The notes: generated from the letters alone by a model not told the origin. 64,000 bases of DNA from JAPORY01 sp965215385 (GCA_965215385.1 OZ244059.1:806001-870000); one strand, 5' to 3'. Counted from the stretch's first letter, positions 15,523-24,903 are shown. Numbers and translations: made by a program.

Positions 15523-17895
15523 TTGCCCCTTTCTCACGACAATTACCCGCAAGATCTTGTCAGACTAGTTGAGTCTGCTGATCATGCTGCACAAGCAATT
15601 CCGCCACTTTTCCCTTTGGCGTCAAGTGTCGCTGTCAATCCATTCCTCGGTCAGGCGGATGAGCCGCTTGTGATCACTGCGGCAAGGTTCAACCGCCTTG
15701 CAGGGGTGAGCGTCACACCGCCGCGCTCTGTCCATGCGAAAAAATTTGCAACGGGCGCAATCAATACCGACGACTTAGATAGTGCGAAGCGCACACTTGG
15801 CGACAATCTAGAACAACCGAGTCGACAACAACTCATTGACGCCCTTTCTGAAACCGCAGAAGCCGCCACCCCGATGCCAACCGTCGCTGATCTTGCCGCC
15901 GAGGCTTCGGGGATTGCGTGGGCAGAAATTGTTGAGGATCGAATCGGGCACTGGGCGGCAAGTCATTTCGACTGCGGGCAAGCTTTATGGCAACCGAGCC
16001 GCTTGGAAGGGGCCTATATTGCGTGGCGATCGTTCGCAACCCGAGACATTTCGCCAGAGATACACGGGCTCAAGGGTTTTAGTAAGTTTGTCAACGAAAC
16101 CTCCCGCTCGCACTGGCGGACCCTTTATCGCGCTTGCAATACCCTCGGCATTACTCAAGATGCTGCCGAAAGTGTGTTTTTTAAGCTGCTAATTTCACTC
16201 GGCGGGTGGTCCCAGTTCGGACGATTTTTCCATTGGCAGGCAGAACTGAATGACAGCTCCGATGATACCACAACGGAACTCCTCGCCATTCGCTTAGTGT
16301 GGGAAGAGGCACTATTTGAACAATACCGCGATCAAATTAAGTCCAAATGGCAAGCAGCACTCGCGGTACACCTGCAGCCTTTGGTTCCGAGCAAACAGGA
16401 AATCATTGACACGATTCTGCTTACTGCTGCCGAACATGCAGAACAGCGAAAACTTCTGGAGCGGTTTCAGCCCGGAAAACTCAACGGGGCGCACGAGCGC
16501 CACGATTTACAAGCAGCGTTCTGTATTGATGTTCGTTCAGAAGTTTTTCGACGAGCGTTGGAAAGTCTTGATGCCAAAATTGAGACGATTGGTTTTGCTG
16601 GTTTTTTTGGCATCGCGACCGCTCATCAGGCGGCGGGTTCCGAGATACTTGAAGAACGCGGTCCCGCGCTTTTACCCTGTCAAATCAAAACCACGGCAAT
16701 TGAAGCCAGTTCAGATGATCTTGCCCGTCAATGCGCGGCTAGAGCCAAGCGAGCGTGGGGTCGATTCAAACTTGCGGCGGTGTCGTCATTTGCATTTGTT
16801 GAAGCCACCGGCCCGGTATATTTTGGTAAATTGTTACGCAATGCGCTCGCAGTCAACTCAAAAAATAATCTTCCTGACCCAGCACCACGCTTCGGATCTG
16901 ACCTTGATCTAATTGCCCGCGTAAACTTGGCGCACACCGTGTTGCAAGCAATGTCGTTAACCGAAAACTTTGCTCGAATTGTCATGCTGGTTGGACATGG
17001 AGCCAGTGTTACCAATAATCCGCACGAAAGCGGTTTGCACTGCGGGGCTTGCGGTGGCTACGCTGGCGACGTCAACGCGAGGCTCTTGGCTGGTTTGCTC
17101 AACGATAAGGTGATTCAAGACCATATCCGTAAGCGTGGCATTGATATTCCCACAGACACTTTATTTGTCGCGGCACTGCACAATACAACCACCGATGATG
17201 TCACGTTTTTTGACGACGATATATTACCGAATCGCGAAGCCGACTTGAAACCGATTCGAAGTTGGCTCAAAGACGCAGCCAAACTTGCCCGGAGCGAGCG
17301 GGCGGCGCGCTTACCAACCGTTAAGGCGACCGTTAATATCGAAAGGCGAGCACGAGATTGGTCAGAAATTCGGCCAGAATGGGGACTTGCCGGATGCCGA
17401 ACCTTCATTGCTGCTCCTCGTGAAAGAACGCTGAAAAAAAACCTCAATGGTCAGGCTTTCCTCCACAGTTACGATTGGCGAAACGATCCCGATTTCAAAA
17501 TTCTTGAACTCATTATGACCGCACCGGTCGTCGTAGCAAGCTGGATCAGTTTGCAATATTTCGGTTCGACTGTAGCGCCAAGTTTATTTGGCGGCGGTAA
17601 TAAGCTATTGCACAATGTCATCGGCGGTATCGGCGTTCTCGAAGGCAATGGTGGTAATCTTCGGTCGGGCCTTCCTTGGCAATCTGTTCACGACGGTGAG
17701 GATTTTCAACATGATCCGTTGCGCTTGACCGTTGCAATCGAAGCCCCCAAGGACGCTATGACTGACATTCTGCAGCGACATCCTAGCGTTCAGAATCTTT
17801 TCGACAACAACTGGTTGCACCTGCTTGCAATTAATGAAAACGGTGTCCCATCAACGCGTTATGTGCGCCATTGCAAGTGGGAATCTATCACATAA
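15523..17895 (+). CDS. dabA: DabA, zinc-containing DUF2309 subunit of DAB inorganic carbon transporter
   Basis: A DUF2309 protein of about 790 aa. The N-terminus has PLFPLASSVAVNPFLG, typical of the family. The beta-carbonic-anhydrase-like zinc site is intact. Cys and Asp lie in AAFCIDVRSE (codons near 16522 and 16528), His in VGHGASVTNNPHESG (near 16996) and Cys in LHCGACGGYAGDVNAR (near 17041). The His-to-Cys spacing of 15 residues is the same as in characterised DabA. The start is uncertain: TTG 15523 lies just after the dabB stop, and TTG 15481 overlaps dabB. The pair gives energy-coupled CO2 hydration and bicarbonate accumulation. Confidence 0.92.
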   Translation: MPLSHDNYPQDLVRLVESADHAAQAIPPLFPLASSVAVNPFLGQADEPLVITAARFNRLAGVSVTPPRSVHAKKFATGAINTDDLDSAKRTLGDNLEQPSRQQLIDALSETAEAATPMPTVADLAAEASGIAWAEIVEDRIGHWAASHFDCGQALWQPSRLEGAYIAWRSFATRDISPEIHGLKGFSKFVNETSRSHWRTLYRACNTLGITQDAAESVFFKLLISLGGWSQFGRFFHWQAELNDSSDDTTTELLAIRLVWEEALFEQYRDQIKSKWQAALAVHLQPLVPSKQEIIDTILLTAAEHAEQRKLLERFQPGKLNGAHERHDLQAAFCIDVRSEVFRRALESLDAKIETIGFAGFFGIATAHQAAGSEILEERGPALLPCQIKTTAIEASSDDLARQCAARAKRAWGRFKLAAVSSFAFVEATGPVYFGKLLRNALAVNSKNNLPDPAPRFGSDLDLIARVNLAHTVLQAMSLTENFARIVMLVGHGASVTNNPHESGLHCGACGGYAGDVNARLLAGLLNDKVIQDHIRKRGIDIPTDTLFVAALHNTTTDDVTFFDDDILPNREADLKPIRSWLKDAAKLARSERAARLPTVKATVNIERRARDWSEIRPEWGLAGCRTFIAAPRERTLKKNLNGQAFLHSYDWRNDPDFKILELIMTAPVVVASWISLQYFGSTVAPSLFGGGNKLLHNVIGGIGVLEGNGGNLRSGLPWQSVHDGEDFQHDPLRLTVAIEAPKDAMTDILQRHPSVQNLFDNNWLHLLAINENGVPSTRYVRHCKWESIT

Positions 17896-18093
17896 GAATC
17901 CGTATTTTGACGGTCAGAAAAAAAGTTGGTCGACAAGTCAGACGACAACCCAGTCTGCCATTCGCTGCCACCAGGGTAGGTTCCAATATGCGAGTACGGC
18001 GAGAAACGAAACCGATAAGTTATGGTTGCAGTTGAAATTTGCGACCGCAGTGAATTTGCTGCAGACGGATTGGGGTTGAACGCATAGCAACAG

Positions 18094-18864
18094 TCACCAG
18101 CGTAATTTAGTATCCCGAACAATTCGTAAGAACTCAATGAAGTTGTTGACTTGGTGCTCGCAAGTCGCTTGGCCCTTTTGTGCCGTCGCAAGCTGCGCCT
18201 CACCAACAACACCCGCGGCGTTTAAATCTGAAGCTATCCATCCGTACGAAACGGAACCTGTTGGCTGGATCGGGTGTGACTCGGCAGTTGACCTAAAATC
18301 TCTCGCCTGCTCCATATCGACGCTGCGCGGTTGAAACGCTAACATTAGCGAGGTCTCGACGTCACCACCATGGATTCCAAAGCGTTGCTCTTGCTCGGAA
18401 AACAAACTTTCTGGATAGCCGAACCCGCCCCACTGACATTTTATCGCTAACATGTCGGCTTGAACACGCAACTCGCGGGCCAAAATATCAATAAGCGAGA
18501 GGTTGCCGCCGTGCGAATTAATAATGACGATCTTTCGCAATCCGGTGCGAGCGACCGACAATCCTATTTCGGTCCAGGCCTTCAAAGCTGTTTCGGCCGA
18601 GAGCGTAATGGTACCAACGGCATGCTGATGCTCGTTCGATTTTCCGATCGCTTGGACTGGTAAAATACGAATATCAAGATCGTTTGGACAAAGCTGACGA
18701 AGTTTGTCGAGCATACCCTGAGCGATGTACATATCGGTTCCCACGGGTAAGTGCGGACCGTGTTGCTCAACGGCTGCTGTTGGTAGAATTGCAATCGTGT
18801 CTTCCTGATCAACCGTCCGATACTCATTATGACGGTACTCCGCCCAATCCAATCGTCTTCGCAT
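18094..18864 (-). CDS. Creatininase family amidohydrolase
   Basis: A protein of about 256 aa with the creatininase-fold metal motifs: AAVEQHGPHLPVGTDMYIA (residues ~31-49), VQAIGKSNEHQ, VIINSHGGNLSLID, and FGIHGGDVETSLML with the metal-binding HGGDVET. The family includes creatininase, mycofactocin MftE and the riboflavin-pathway ArfB. The substrate cannot be told from sequence. The start at 18864 is chosen because GAGAGG lies just before it, and the ATG at 18879 overlaps that ribosome site. It is convergent with dabA and probably forms a transcription unit of its own. Confidence 0.88.
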   Translation of the reverse strand: MRRRLDWAEYRHNEYRTVDQEDTIAILPTAAVEQHGPHLPVGTDMYIAQGMLDKLRQLCPNDLDIRILPVQAIGKSNEHQHAVGTITLSAETALKAWTEIGLSVARTGLRKIVIINSHGGNLSLIDILARELRVQADMLAIKCQWGGFGYPESLFSEQEQRFGIHGGDVETSLMLAFQPRSVDMEQARDFRSTAESHPIQPTGSVSYGWIASDLNAAGVVGEAQLATAQKGQATCEHQVNNFIEFLRIVRDTKLRW

Positions 18865-19096
18865 TTTTCCTCTCATCAAACTTTTATCAGCGCACCTTCA
18901 TAGTCAGACTGTCCAAATTAATGAAGGTATAGCGCGCACTTTCCCGATGCATCACCAATTTTTTCTCGATTAGGCAAAAAAATATTGTCAAAGCTCTTTT
19001 GAGAAGCTATGCAAGTGGGGCCGATACTTCACTGACGATACTTTTGGAGTTGCAGCAATGGATTTTGATGAAAACATTAGTTGGAGAATTGAACGA

Positions 19097-19369
19097 ATGA
19101 GAAAACAAGACATTGTCGCCCAAATTATGAGCACTACCGACCTCAATAGGTCGCAAGCCGAGCACGCGGTAAATGCCACCTTTGAGGCCATCGCGAACGC
19201 TCTTGCTGAAGGTAAGGAAGTCAGCATCGCTGGCTTCGGGAAATTCCTTCGCTCTGAGCGTGCAGCTCGAACCGGTCGCAACCCTCAAACTGGTGAGACC
19301 ATACAAATCAAGGCATCAACTAATGCGGCCTTTCGCGCTGCTAAAGCATTGAAAGACGCCCTGAATTAA
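19097..19369 (+). CDS. hup: HU-family DNA-binding protein
   Basis: A histone-like protein of 90 aa. It begins MRKQDIVAQIMSTTDLNRSQ and contains EGKEVSIAGFGKF and the DNA-contacting arm RNPQTGETIQI, ending AFRAAKALKDALN. HU bends and compacts chromosomal DNA as a dimer. The ATG at 19097 gives the standard HU length and has GGAG about 10 bases upstream. A longer start at 19058 would add 13 atypical residues. The gene stands alone. Confidence 0.94.
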   Translation: MRKQDIVAQIMSTTDLNRSQAEHAVNATFEAIANALAEGKEVSIAGFGKFLRSERAARTGRNPQTGETIQIKASTNAAFRAAKALKDALN

Positions 19370-20229
19370 CTACCAATAAAGCTAGGAAAGACCCTCTTCC
19401 CGTTGCTGTTCATACTCACGTTATGTCGAAAAATTGCGAGCAAAACGCGTTTTAAGGTGAGGGACTTGCCGACGACCGCATTCCGATCCCCGGAGTTGTT
19501 TATGTACACGATTCCTGACGTGAGTATGGCCTCAAGCCTTCAAGCATGCTGCTCGTGCGGCGTAAAGTAATAGGTAATTCAGTCAGGGAGAGTCGCATAC
19601 TCTAGTGCTCCCTTCCAGTTCAGTCTAACGGGCACTAGGCTTATATCAGCCGTGAACAGATGCGATGATCTTGCTACAATTTGCAATGCGATTGTTTGGC
19701 AAAACGCCTTGAGGTGAGTGTGCCGTAATCGAAAGGCGAAGTTTTACAGCGCGTATGGATACCCCGTCAGGCGGATCCCACGCCTAAGAAATATTTCATT
19801 TTGGACGCGAGCGTCATACGACTTAGCACCCGATGTTGTAAAAAGTCCTGAATTTGTGAGAACACGCGGATAACGAAACGGCGAATGATGCTTAGAAAAA
19901 TTCCAAAAATCAGCGTGGGATCAACCGATAACTTGTCATTGATACTTGCAATACGCAGCAGGGTAAAATAAAATGATAACGCGGGCTCTGCCCTTCTCGT
20001 GATGGGTTACATTCCGATGGCCTTATATCGTTCCGAGGGAGTTGGCTCTGTTCGGATCGTGGTCCGATTATCTGACGCCCACCTGTACAAACAGGTTCCC
20101 GGGAAGTTTTAACCCACGGTCGTTTGGCGGTCCCGCAATCCAACAATACCGAAGAGTTGGCTCACCGTCCCGCAAAAACTCAATCGCGATCCAAACCACC
20201 AACAGTACTGCCGCGCTGAAATCAATCCC
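19370..20229. other. 860-base region without a recognised gene
   Basis: No convincing ORF on either strand. The stretch holds an 11-base inverted repeat, CATACTCACGT (19411-19421) and ACGTGAGTATG (19518-19528), about 95 bases apart. It also has two related words, GCAAAACGCGTTTTAAGGTGAG (near 19438, cited in part) and GCAAAACGCCTTGAGGTGAG (near 19698). It lies downstream of both HU and nusB, so terminators or a small RNA may be present, but none is clear. Confidence 0.5.
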
Positions 20230-20730
20230 TCACCACGCTGATTTGAGAGTCGGCGAGTCCGTTCCCTGTGCTTGCACCTCACAAGCAATCTTGTCCAACA
20301 CGGCATTGACAAACTTGACCTCCCGCCCTTCCAAAAAAAAGGCACGAGCAATGTCAATGAATTCGTTGATGACCACCTTGGGCGGCGACTCTCTTACTAG
20401 TAATTCCGCACCAGCCGCTCGAAAAATACCCCGTAGAGTTGGATCAATTCGAGCAATTGGCCACCCCGAAACCAGTGCTCGCTCCGTCATCTGATCAATT
20501 GCTGCCTGAAAAGTGATCGCATCATTAACCAGTTTGGCAAATAAGTCGGCATCACCATCAAGAATCACTGCCTCATCAAGCGAACAACCAAAGCGGTGGT
20601 TCAGAAACTCCTCGACAACCTCGGCGCAAGATTGTCCTCGCGCTTCCATCTGAAATAGCGCCTGAACGGCGAAGAACCGTGCCGTCGAGCGCTCTCGCCT
20701 CGTGACCCTAGTCTGAGCACTCTCGCGCAT
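20230..20730 (-). CDS. nusB: Transcription antitermination factor NusB
   Basis: A protein of 166 aa with the all-helical NusB fold. It has RRERSTARFFAVQALFQME at the N-terminus, WPIARIDPTLRGIFRAAGAEL in the middle and VVINEFIDIARAFF followed by GREVKFVNAVLDKI at the end. NusB with ribosomal protein S10 binds boxA RNA and lets RNA polymerase pass through rRNA genes. It is the last gene of the nrdR-rib cluster, 12 bases after ribH, the usual arrangement in alphaproteobacteria. Confidence 0.95.
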   Translation of the reverse strand: MRESAQTRVTRRERSTARFFAVQALFQMEARGQSCAEVVEEFLNHRFGCSLDEAVILDGDADLFAKLVNDAITFQAAIDQMTERALVSGWPIARIDPTLRGIFRAAGAELLVRESPPKVVINEFIDIARAFFLEGREVKFVNAVLDKIACEVQAQGTDSPTLKSAW

Positions 20731-20742
20731 CGCCTTATCAAC

Positions 20743-21240
20743 TTATTCCGCAATTCTATATCCGCGATTGGCTTTCAGATTCTCCCGAAGTGCAATTAGA
20801 TGCAATGCTGCAAGGGCTGCTACGCCACCCTTATTTTTTCCCTCTGGATCTGCCCGTTCCGCCGCCTGCATCTCGTGATTAACCGTCAGAATACCGTTGC
20901 CAATACACAAGCCTTGAGTTCCAAGTATCATAATCCCGCGTCCCGAACTGTCGCAAACGACGTCATAGTGGCTAGTCTGACCCCGTATCACACAACCTAA
21001 TGCTACATAGCCATCAAAGCGACCCGCATTTTCCGCTAGCGCAATTGCCGTCGGCACTTCCATGGCACCTGCAACTTCAACCGTGTCATAAATTGCCCCG
21101 CACGCGTCAAGTTGAGCGGTCGCTCCCCGCAACAAGCTGGCAGCGATTTCACGATAAAATACGGCTGTAACAACCAACAAAGTTGGTTGCTTGCCAAACT
21201 CGGGCCTTGCAACAGCGACGGAAGATTCAGCGTTATTCAT
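20743..21240 (-). CDS. ribH: 6,7-dimethyl-8-ribityllumazine synthase
   Basis: A protein of 165 aa. It condenses the pyrimidinedione intermediate with 3,4-dihydroxybutanone phosphate to give lumazine. Family motifs are VEVAGAMEVPTAIALAE, FDGYVALGCVIRGQTSHYD with the phosphate-binding region, and NGILTVNHEMQAAERAD. The start at 21240 lies only 3 bases after the ribBA stop, and nusB follows closely. It takes both substrates from products of RibBA and RibD in the same cluster. Confidence 0.96.
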   Translation of the reverse strand: MNNAESSVAVARPEFGKQPTLLVVTAVFYREIAASLLRGATAQLDACGAIYDTVEVAGAMEVPTAIALAENAGRFDGYVALGCVIRGQTSHYDVVCDSSGRGIMILGTQGLCIGNGILTVNHEMQAAERADPEGKNKGGVAALAALHLIALRENLKANRGYRIAE

Positions 21241-21243
21241 TAC

Positions 21244-22371
21244 TTAAGACTTTCGCAATTTTCGGGTGCCAACAATCTTCAAACCATAGGCGTCAAGTCC
21301 AACGACGTTGGGTTTTGGATTGTCTGACAGCAAAATGAGTTTCGACAATCCCAAGGAGGTCAAGATCTGTGCGCCCAAACCATATTGTCGCAAGGTCTGC
21401 GGAGAAACTTCGTTCCGTGCGACGATCTTCATGTGCAGGTCGCGCAACAGCACCAGAACCCCCCGGTGCTCGCTCGCAATGATCTCCATTGCGTTACCAA
21501 AGCTCTGCGTTCGTCCTACCTCTCCGACTCCGACCAGATCAAGCATCGGGTCAAGCGCATGCATTCTCACCAAAACCGGTTCATCACCACCAACGTCGCC
21601 TTTAGTCAGCGCGATATGCTCAGCACCGTGGGTTTCATCAACAAATATTCGAAGCAACCACCTACCGCCAAATTCTGAGGTGATAACTTCCTCTGCCTTT
21701 AGTTCAACAAGATTATCATGCCGCCGTCGATAAGCGATCAAGTCGCTGATTGTACCGACCTTGAGACGGTGTCTTTGCGCAAAAGAAATTAAGTCCGGCA
21801 AACGCGCCATCGTACCGTCTTCGTTCATGATTTCGCAAATGACAGCCGACTGATTTAAACCCGCAAGCCGACTAATATCGACGGCGGCTTCAGTATGACC
21901 CGCCCGAACCAAAACCCCACCGGTTTTCGCCCGCAATGGAAATATGTGGCCCGGGGTCGCGATATCTGTTGCCGATTTCTCCGCGTCAATCGCAACCGCT
22001 ATGGTATGCGCTCGATCATGAACAGATATGCCCGTTGTGACGCCCTCACGCGCCTCAATTGATACTGTAAAGGCGGTTTCGTGCCGAGTGGAATTGTCGG
22101 TCGACATCAAGTCTAAACCCAAGGCATCGACTCGATCCCCGGTTAGGCACAAGCATATCAAGCCGCGACCGTATGTCGCCATGAAGTTAATCGCCTCAGG
22201 GGTCGCCATTTGGGCTGGAACGACAAGATCCCCTTCGTTTTCACGATCCTCATGATCAACCAAAATATACATGCGACCATTTCGGGCTTCGTTGATAATT
22301 ACGTCGATTGAGGAGATGGCGTCCGACCAGTCGCTAGCAGGGTAATTCTTGGGTACCGCAGTCATTGTCAT
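21244..22371 (-). CDS. ribBA: 3,4-dihydroxy-2-butanone-4-phosphate synthase fused to a degenerate GTP cyclohydrolase II domain
   Basis: A protein of 375 aa. Residues ~20-215 form the RibB domain, with the acidic loop DHEDRENEGDLV, RGLICLCLT and RAGHTEAAVDI. It converts ribulose 5-phosphate to dihydroxybutanone phosphate. Residues ~220-375 align with GTP cyclohydrolase II, but the zinc-binding cysteine cluster is missing. Where the enzyme has a His-Ser-Glu-Cys-type sequence, this one reads VRMHALDPMLDLVG. It should therefore lack cyclohydrolase activity, as seen in other alphaproteobacterial RibB proteins, and a separate ribA is expected elsewhere. It ends 3 bases before ribH. Confidence 0.94.
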   Translation of the reverse strand: MTMTAVPKNYPASDWSDAISSIDVIINEARNGRMYILVDHEDRENEGDLVVPAQMATPEAINFMATYGRGLICLCLTGDRVDALGLDLMSTDNSTRHETAFTVSIEAREGVTTGISVHDRAHTIAVAIDAEKSATDIATPGHIFPLRAKTGGVLVRAGHTEAAVDISRLAGLNQSAVICEIMNEDGTMARLPDLISFAQRHRLKVGTISDLIAYRRRHDNLVELKAEEVITSEFGGRWLLRIFVDETHGAEHIALTKGDVGGDEPVLVRMHALDPMLDLVGVGEVGRTQSFGNAMEIIASEHRGVLVLLRDLHMKIVARNEVSPQTLRQYGLGAQILTSLGLSKLILLSDNPKPNVVGLDAYGLKIVGTRKLRKS

Positions 22372-22590
22372 TGGTTCCCTTTAGCTGACTCGATTCGCAT
22401 GAAGTCTCATCCTCTCCGCTCGCCATACGACTACCTGAGACATCAAGATAGGCTGGATCGGCGTGATACATCACCAGGTGCCAGACGGCCACAATACCGG
22501 GAGTCGCGAGTCCGACGCTTCAAAAGTCACAATACCAGTTGTTCCGGAATCCTTAAGTTTTGCTCTCAACTTGAAAAGGCTTCTAGGGCA

Positions 22591-23178
22591 TCAGTCGTGC
22601 TCGGCTAATCGCGCTAGATAACGAGCGAGCAAGTCAATTTCCAGATTGACCTTATCACCTACGACTACGCGTCCCCAAGTCGTTACGGCCTTGGTATGAG
22701 GGATGATATTGACGCTAAATTCTGCGCCCTCAACTGCGTTTACCGTAAGTGACGTCCCATTCAATGCCACTGACCCCTTACTCGCGATAAATCGCGCCAA
22801 GTGGCTTGGCACCCGAAACTTGAACTCCGTACTATCCCCGCTGTCGCCGACGCTCACGACCTCAGCGACGCCGTCAACATGCCCCGAAACGATATGACCA
22901 CCTAATTCATCTCCAACGCGCAAGGCACGTTCGAGATTGAGCTGCGTGCCAGCCAGCCACGACCCAACCGTGGTTTTGGTTACAGTCTCAGCACTCGCTT
23001 GAACTTGGTATGCATCAGTTTCGACGGCGGTGACCGTCAGACAAATTCCATCCGACGCAATCGAGTTGCCGATATCAATCGTTGCTAACGGATAAGACGT
23101 AGCGATCTTTATCTCTAGGTCACCGCGCTGCTTAACTCCAACGACAGTGCCAATGTCGGTGATTAACCCCGTAAACAT
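22591..23178 (-). CDS. ribE: Riboflavin synthase, alpha chain
   Basis: A protein of 195 aa made of two lumazine-binding repeats. It starts MFTGLITDIGTVVGV. The first repeat has GNSIASDGICLTV and the second has GSVALNGTSLTVNAV. GGHIVSGHVDG links the two halves. It dismutates two lumazines to riboflavin and the pyrimidinedione. It lies 73 bases after ribD and 219 bases before ribBA. That spacer shows no FMN riboswitch that I can recognise. Confidence 0.96.
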   Translation of the reverse strand: MFTGLITDIGTVVGVKQRGDLEIKIATSYPLATIDIGNSIASDGICLTVTAVETDAYQVQASAETVTKTTVGSWLAGTQLNLERALRVGDELGGHIVSGHVDGVAEVVSVGDSGDSTEFKFRVPSHLARFIASKGSVALNGTSLTVNAVEGAEFSVNIIPHTKAVTTWGRVVVGDKVNLEIDLLARYLARLAEHD

Positions 23179-23251
23179 TTATTGTTTAAACCTGCTTCGA
23201 TTACATAATCTTAGGTCACTCATCGGCAACATTCGCCCAATGACTAATCGC

Positions 23252-24379
23252 TTACTTGCAATCATCAGTCGTAAGTAGAGAGGGCTCACGAACCCAGATA
23301 TGCTGAAGGTCATCACCGACACTAAAACTACTGTCCAACTTGAATTGCAAGGCGTCCTCCAATTTATCCAGTTGGATTTTTCCAATTGCCGGTAATCCGT
23401 TGGCACCAATGACTAACCCTGCTGACATGCCAACGATCTCATCAACCACATCTGACTTTAGGAGCGATGCTGCCAGTGCCCCACCGCCTTCACACAAGAC
23501 CCTTGTCAAACCAGCACTTGCCATGTGCTTAACCATTTCCTTAGGATCAATTTGCGAGCCATCTAGCTTAAATCGAATAAGCTTGGCACCTACCTTCTGC
23601 CAGGCTTCGTAACGATTTGCGTCAACGTCCGGCCCATGAAAAATCCACAACGGCGTCTTTTGGGCACTTCTCGCAAGTTGACCGACCAAAGGTAAGTCGA
23701 GATGACGTGAGGTGACGATTCGAACGGGTTGGCGCTTTTCCCCTAACCCGCGGACAGTCAAACTAGGATCATCCTTGCGGGCCGTGCCCGCGCCAACCCA
23801 AATAGCGTCGTGTTGCGCTCGCAAAACATGCACGGCGCGTCGTGCTGGCAAGCCCGTGATCCACTTGCTCTGACCACTCGCTGTTGCGATTCGACTGTCA
23901 AGGCTGAAAGCAAGCTTCAGCGTCACCTTCGGACGCCCGCGTATAACCTTCAAGAAAAAACCTTGATGATCACGTTTAGCCTCGTCCGCACAAATGCCAA
24001 TCGTCACCGCAACTCCGGCACGTTTCAGCTTAGCAAGTCCACGACCGCTAACCCGTGAATCTGGATCAGTTAACGGCACGACGAGCCGACGAATCTTTGC
24101 GTCGATCAAAGCATCCGCACACGCTCCGGTCTGGCCTTGATGGGAACAAGGCTCTAAACTCACATACGCCGCAGAACCTGAAGCGGCTTCACCGGCGCGG
24201 GCTAAGGCTTCCGTTTCCGCGTGAGGGCGTCCACCGGGCTGCGTCCATCCGCGTCCTACAACCCGTGAATCCTTCACCAAGACACAACCAACCGCTGGAT
24301 TGGGCCACGCACCGCCGTGACCTCTGCGGCCTAACATCAGTGCCAGCCGCATCCATCTTTCGTCACTGGCAGATGCCAT
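23252..24379 (-). CDS. ribD: Bifunctional riboflavin biosynthesis deaminase/reductase
   Basis: A protein of 375 aa with two domains. Residues ~1-145 are the zinc deaminase, with the GGRPHAETEAL and EPCSHQGQTGACADAL motifs giving His, Glu and two Cys. Residues ~150-365 are the reductase, with TLKLAFSLDSRIAT, WVGAGTARKDDPSLTVR and a GGGALAASLL segment. It turns the GTP-derived diaminopyrimidine into the ribitylamino form used by RibH. Its ATG overlaps the nrdR stop by one base, so the two are coupled. Confidence 0.96.
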   Translation of the reverse strand: MASASDERWMRLALMLGRRGHGGAWPNPAVGCVLVKDSRVVGRGWTQPGGRPHAETEALARAGEAASGSAAYVSLEPCSHQGQTGACADALIDAKIRRLVVPLTDPDSRVSGRGLAKLKRAGVAVTIGICADEAKRDHQGFFLKVIRGRPKVTLKLAFSLDSRIATASGQSKWITGLPARRAVHVLRAQHDAIWVGAGTARKDDPSLTVRGLGEKRQPVRIVTSRHLDLPLVGQLARSAQKTPLWIFHGPDVDANRYEAWQKVGAKLIRFKLDGSQIDPKEMVKHMASAGLTRVLCEGGGALAASLLKSDVVDEIVGMSAGLVIGANGLPAIGKIQLDKLEDALQFKLDSSFSVGDDLQHIWVREPSLLTTDDCK

Positions 24380-24852
24380 TAAGCCTCTTTGGAGAGATTT
24401 TTCGGCGGACCCAGTTCTTGCAAAAAGTTCTCAAAATCCTCGGCTGACTGAAAATTCTTATAAACACTGGCAAAGCGTACATAAGCCACCGGATCAATAC
24501 GAGCGAGTGCCTCCATGACCACCTTACCGATTTGGCTTGAGTAAAGATCGGAACCGGCTGAACTCTCAATGCGATTCACAATCCCCGTGATCACCTGAAC
24601 AATGCCCTCAGGCGAAACCGGACGCTTCCGTAATGCGATCCTAATTGAACGTTCTAACTTGTCGCGATCAAAAGCTTCCCGCTTGCCGGACGACTTGATA
24701 ACCTCCAAATCACGCAACTGCACCCGCTCGTATGTCGTAAATCGCCCCTTGCACGCCTTACAAGCCCGTCGGCGCCGTATCGCTAAACCACTGTCCGCTA
24801 ACCGCGAATCCTTAACTTCTGTCTCAGTACTTGCGCAAAATGGGCATCGCAT
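24379..24852 (-). CDS. nrdR: Transcriptional repressor NrdR
   Basis: A protein of 157 aa. It begins with the zinc ribbon MRCPFCASTETEVKDSR, and a second Cys pair lies in ACKACKGRFTTYER. The ATP-cone follows (VIKSSGKREAFDRDKLERSI). NrdR represses ribonucleotide reductase genes when dATP is high. The ATG at 24852 gives the canonical start, so a longer frame to 24954 is not used. It heads the nrdR-ribD-ribE-ribBA-ribH-nusB cluster, as in many alphaproteobacteria. Confidence 0.96.
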   Translation of the reverse strand: MRCPFCASTETEVKDSRLADSGLAIRRRRACKACKGRFTTYERVQLRDLEVIKSSGKREAFDRDKLERSIRIALRKRPVSPEGIVQVITGIVNRIESSAGSDLYSSQIGKVVMEALARIDPVAYVRFASVYKNFQSAEDFENFLQELGPPKNLSKEA

Positions 24853-24903
24853 ACCGGACCCTCCGCAATTAATTGTTCTTGTGTCTATATCTTGGTATTT
24901 GCC

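Noticed and set aside
16316..16912. 198-codon ORF within dabA
   Set aside because: It is a frame-shifted shadow of the DUF2309 coding sequence.
20000..20200. Possible 6S-like structured RNA downstream of nusB
   Set aside because: I could not fit the conserved closing stem and bubble. The hairpins seen are short.
22372..22590. FMN riboswitch before ribBA
   Set aside because: The conserved AGGG(A/C) and six-stem junction elements are not recognisable in the 219-base spacer.
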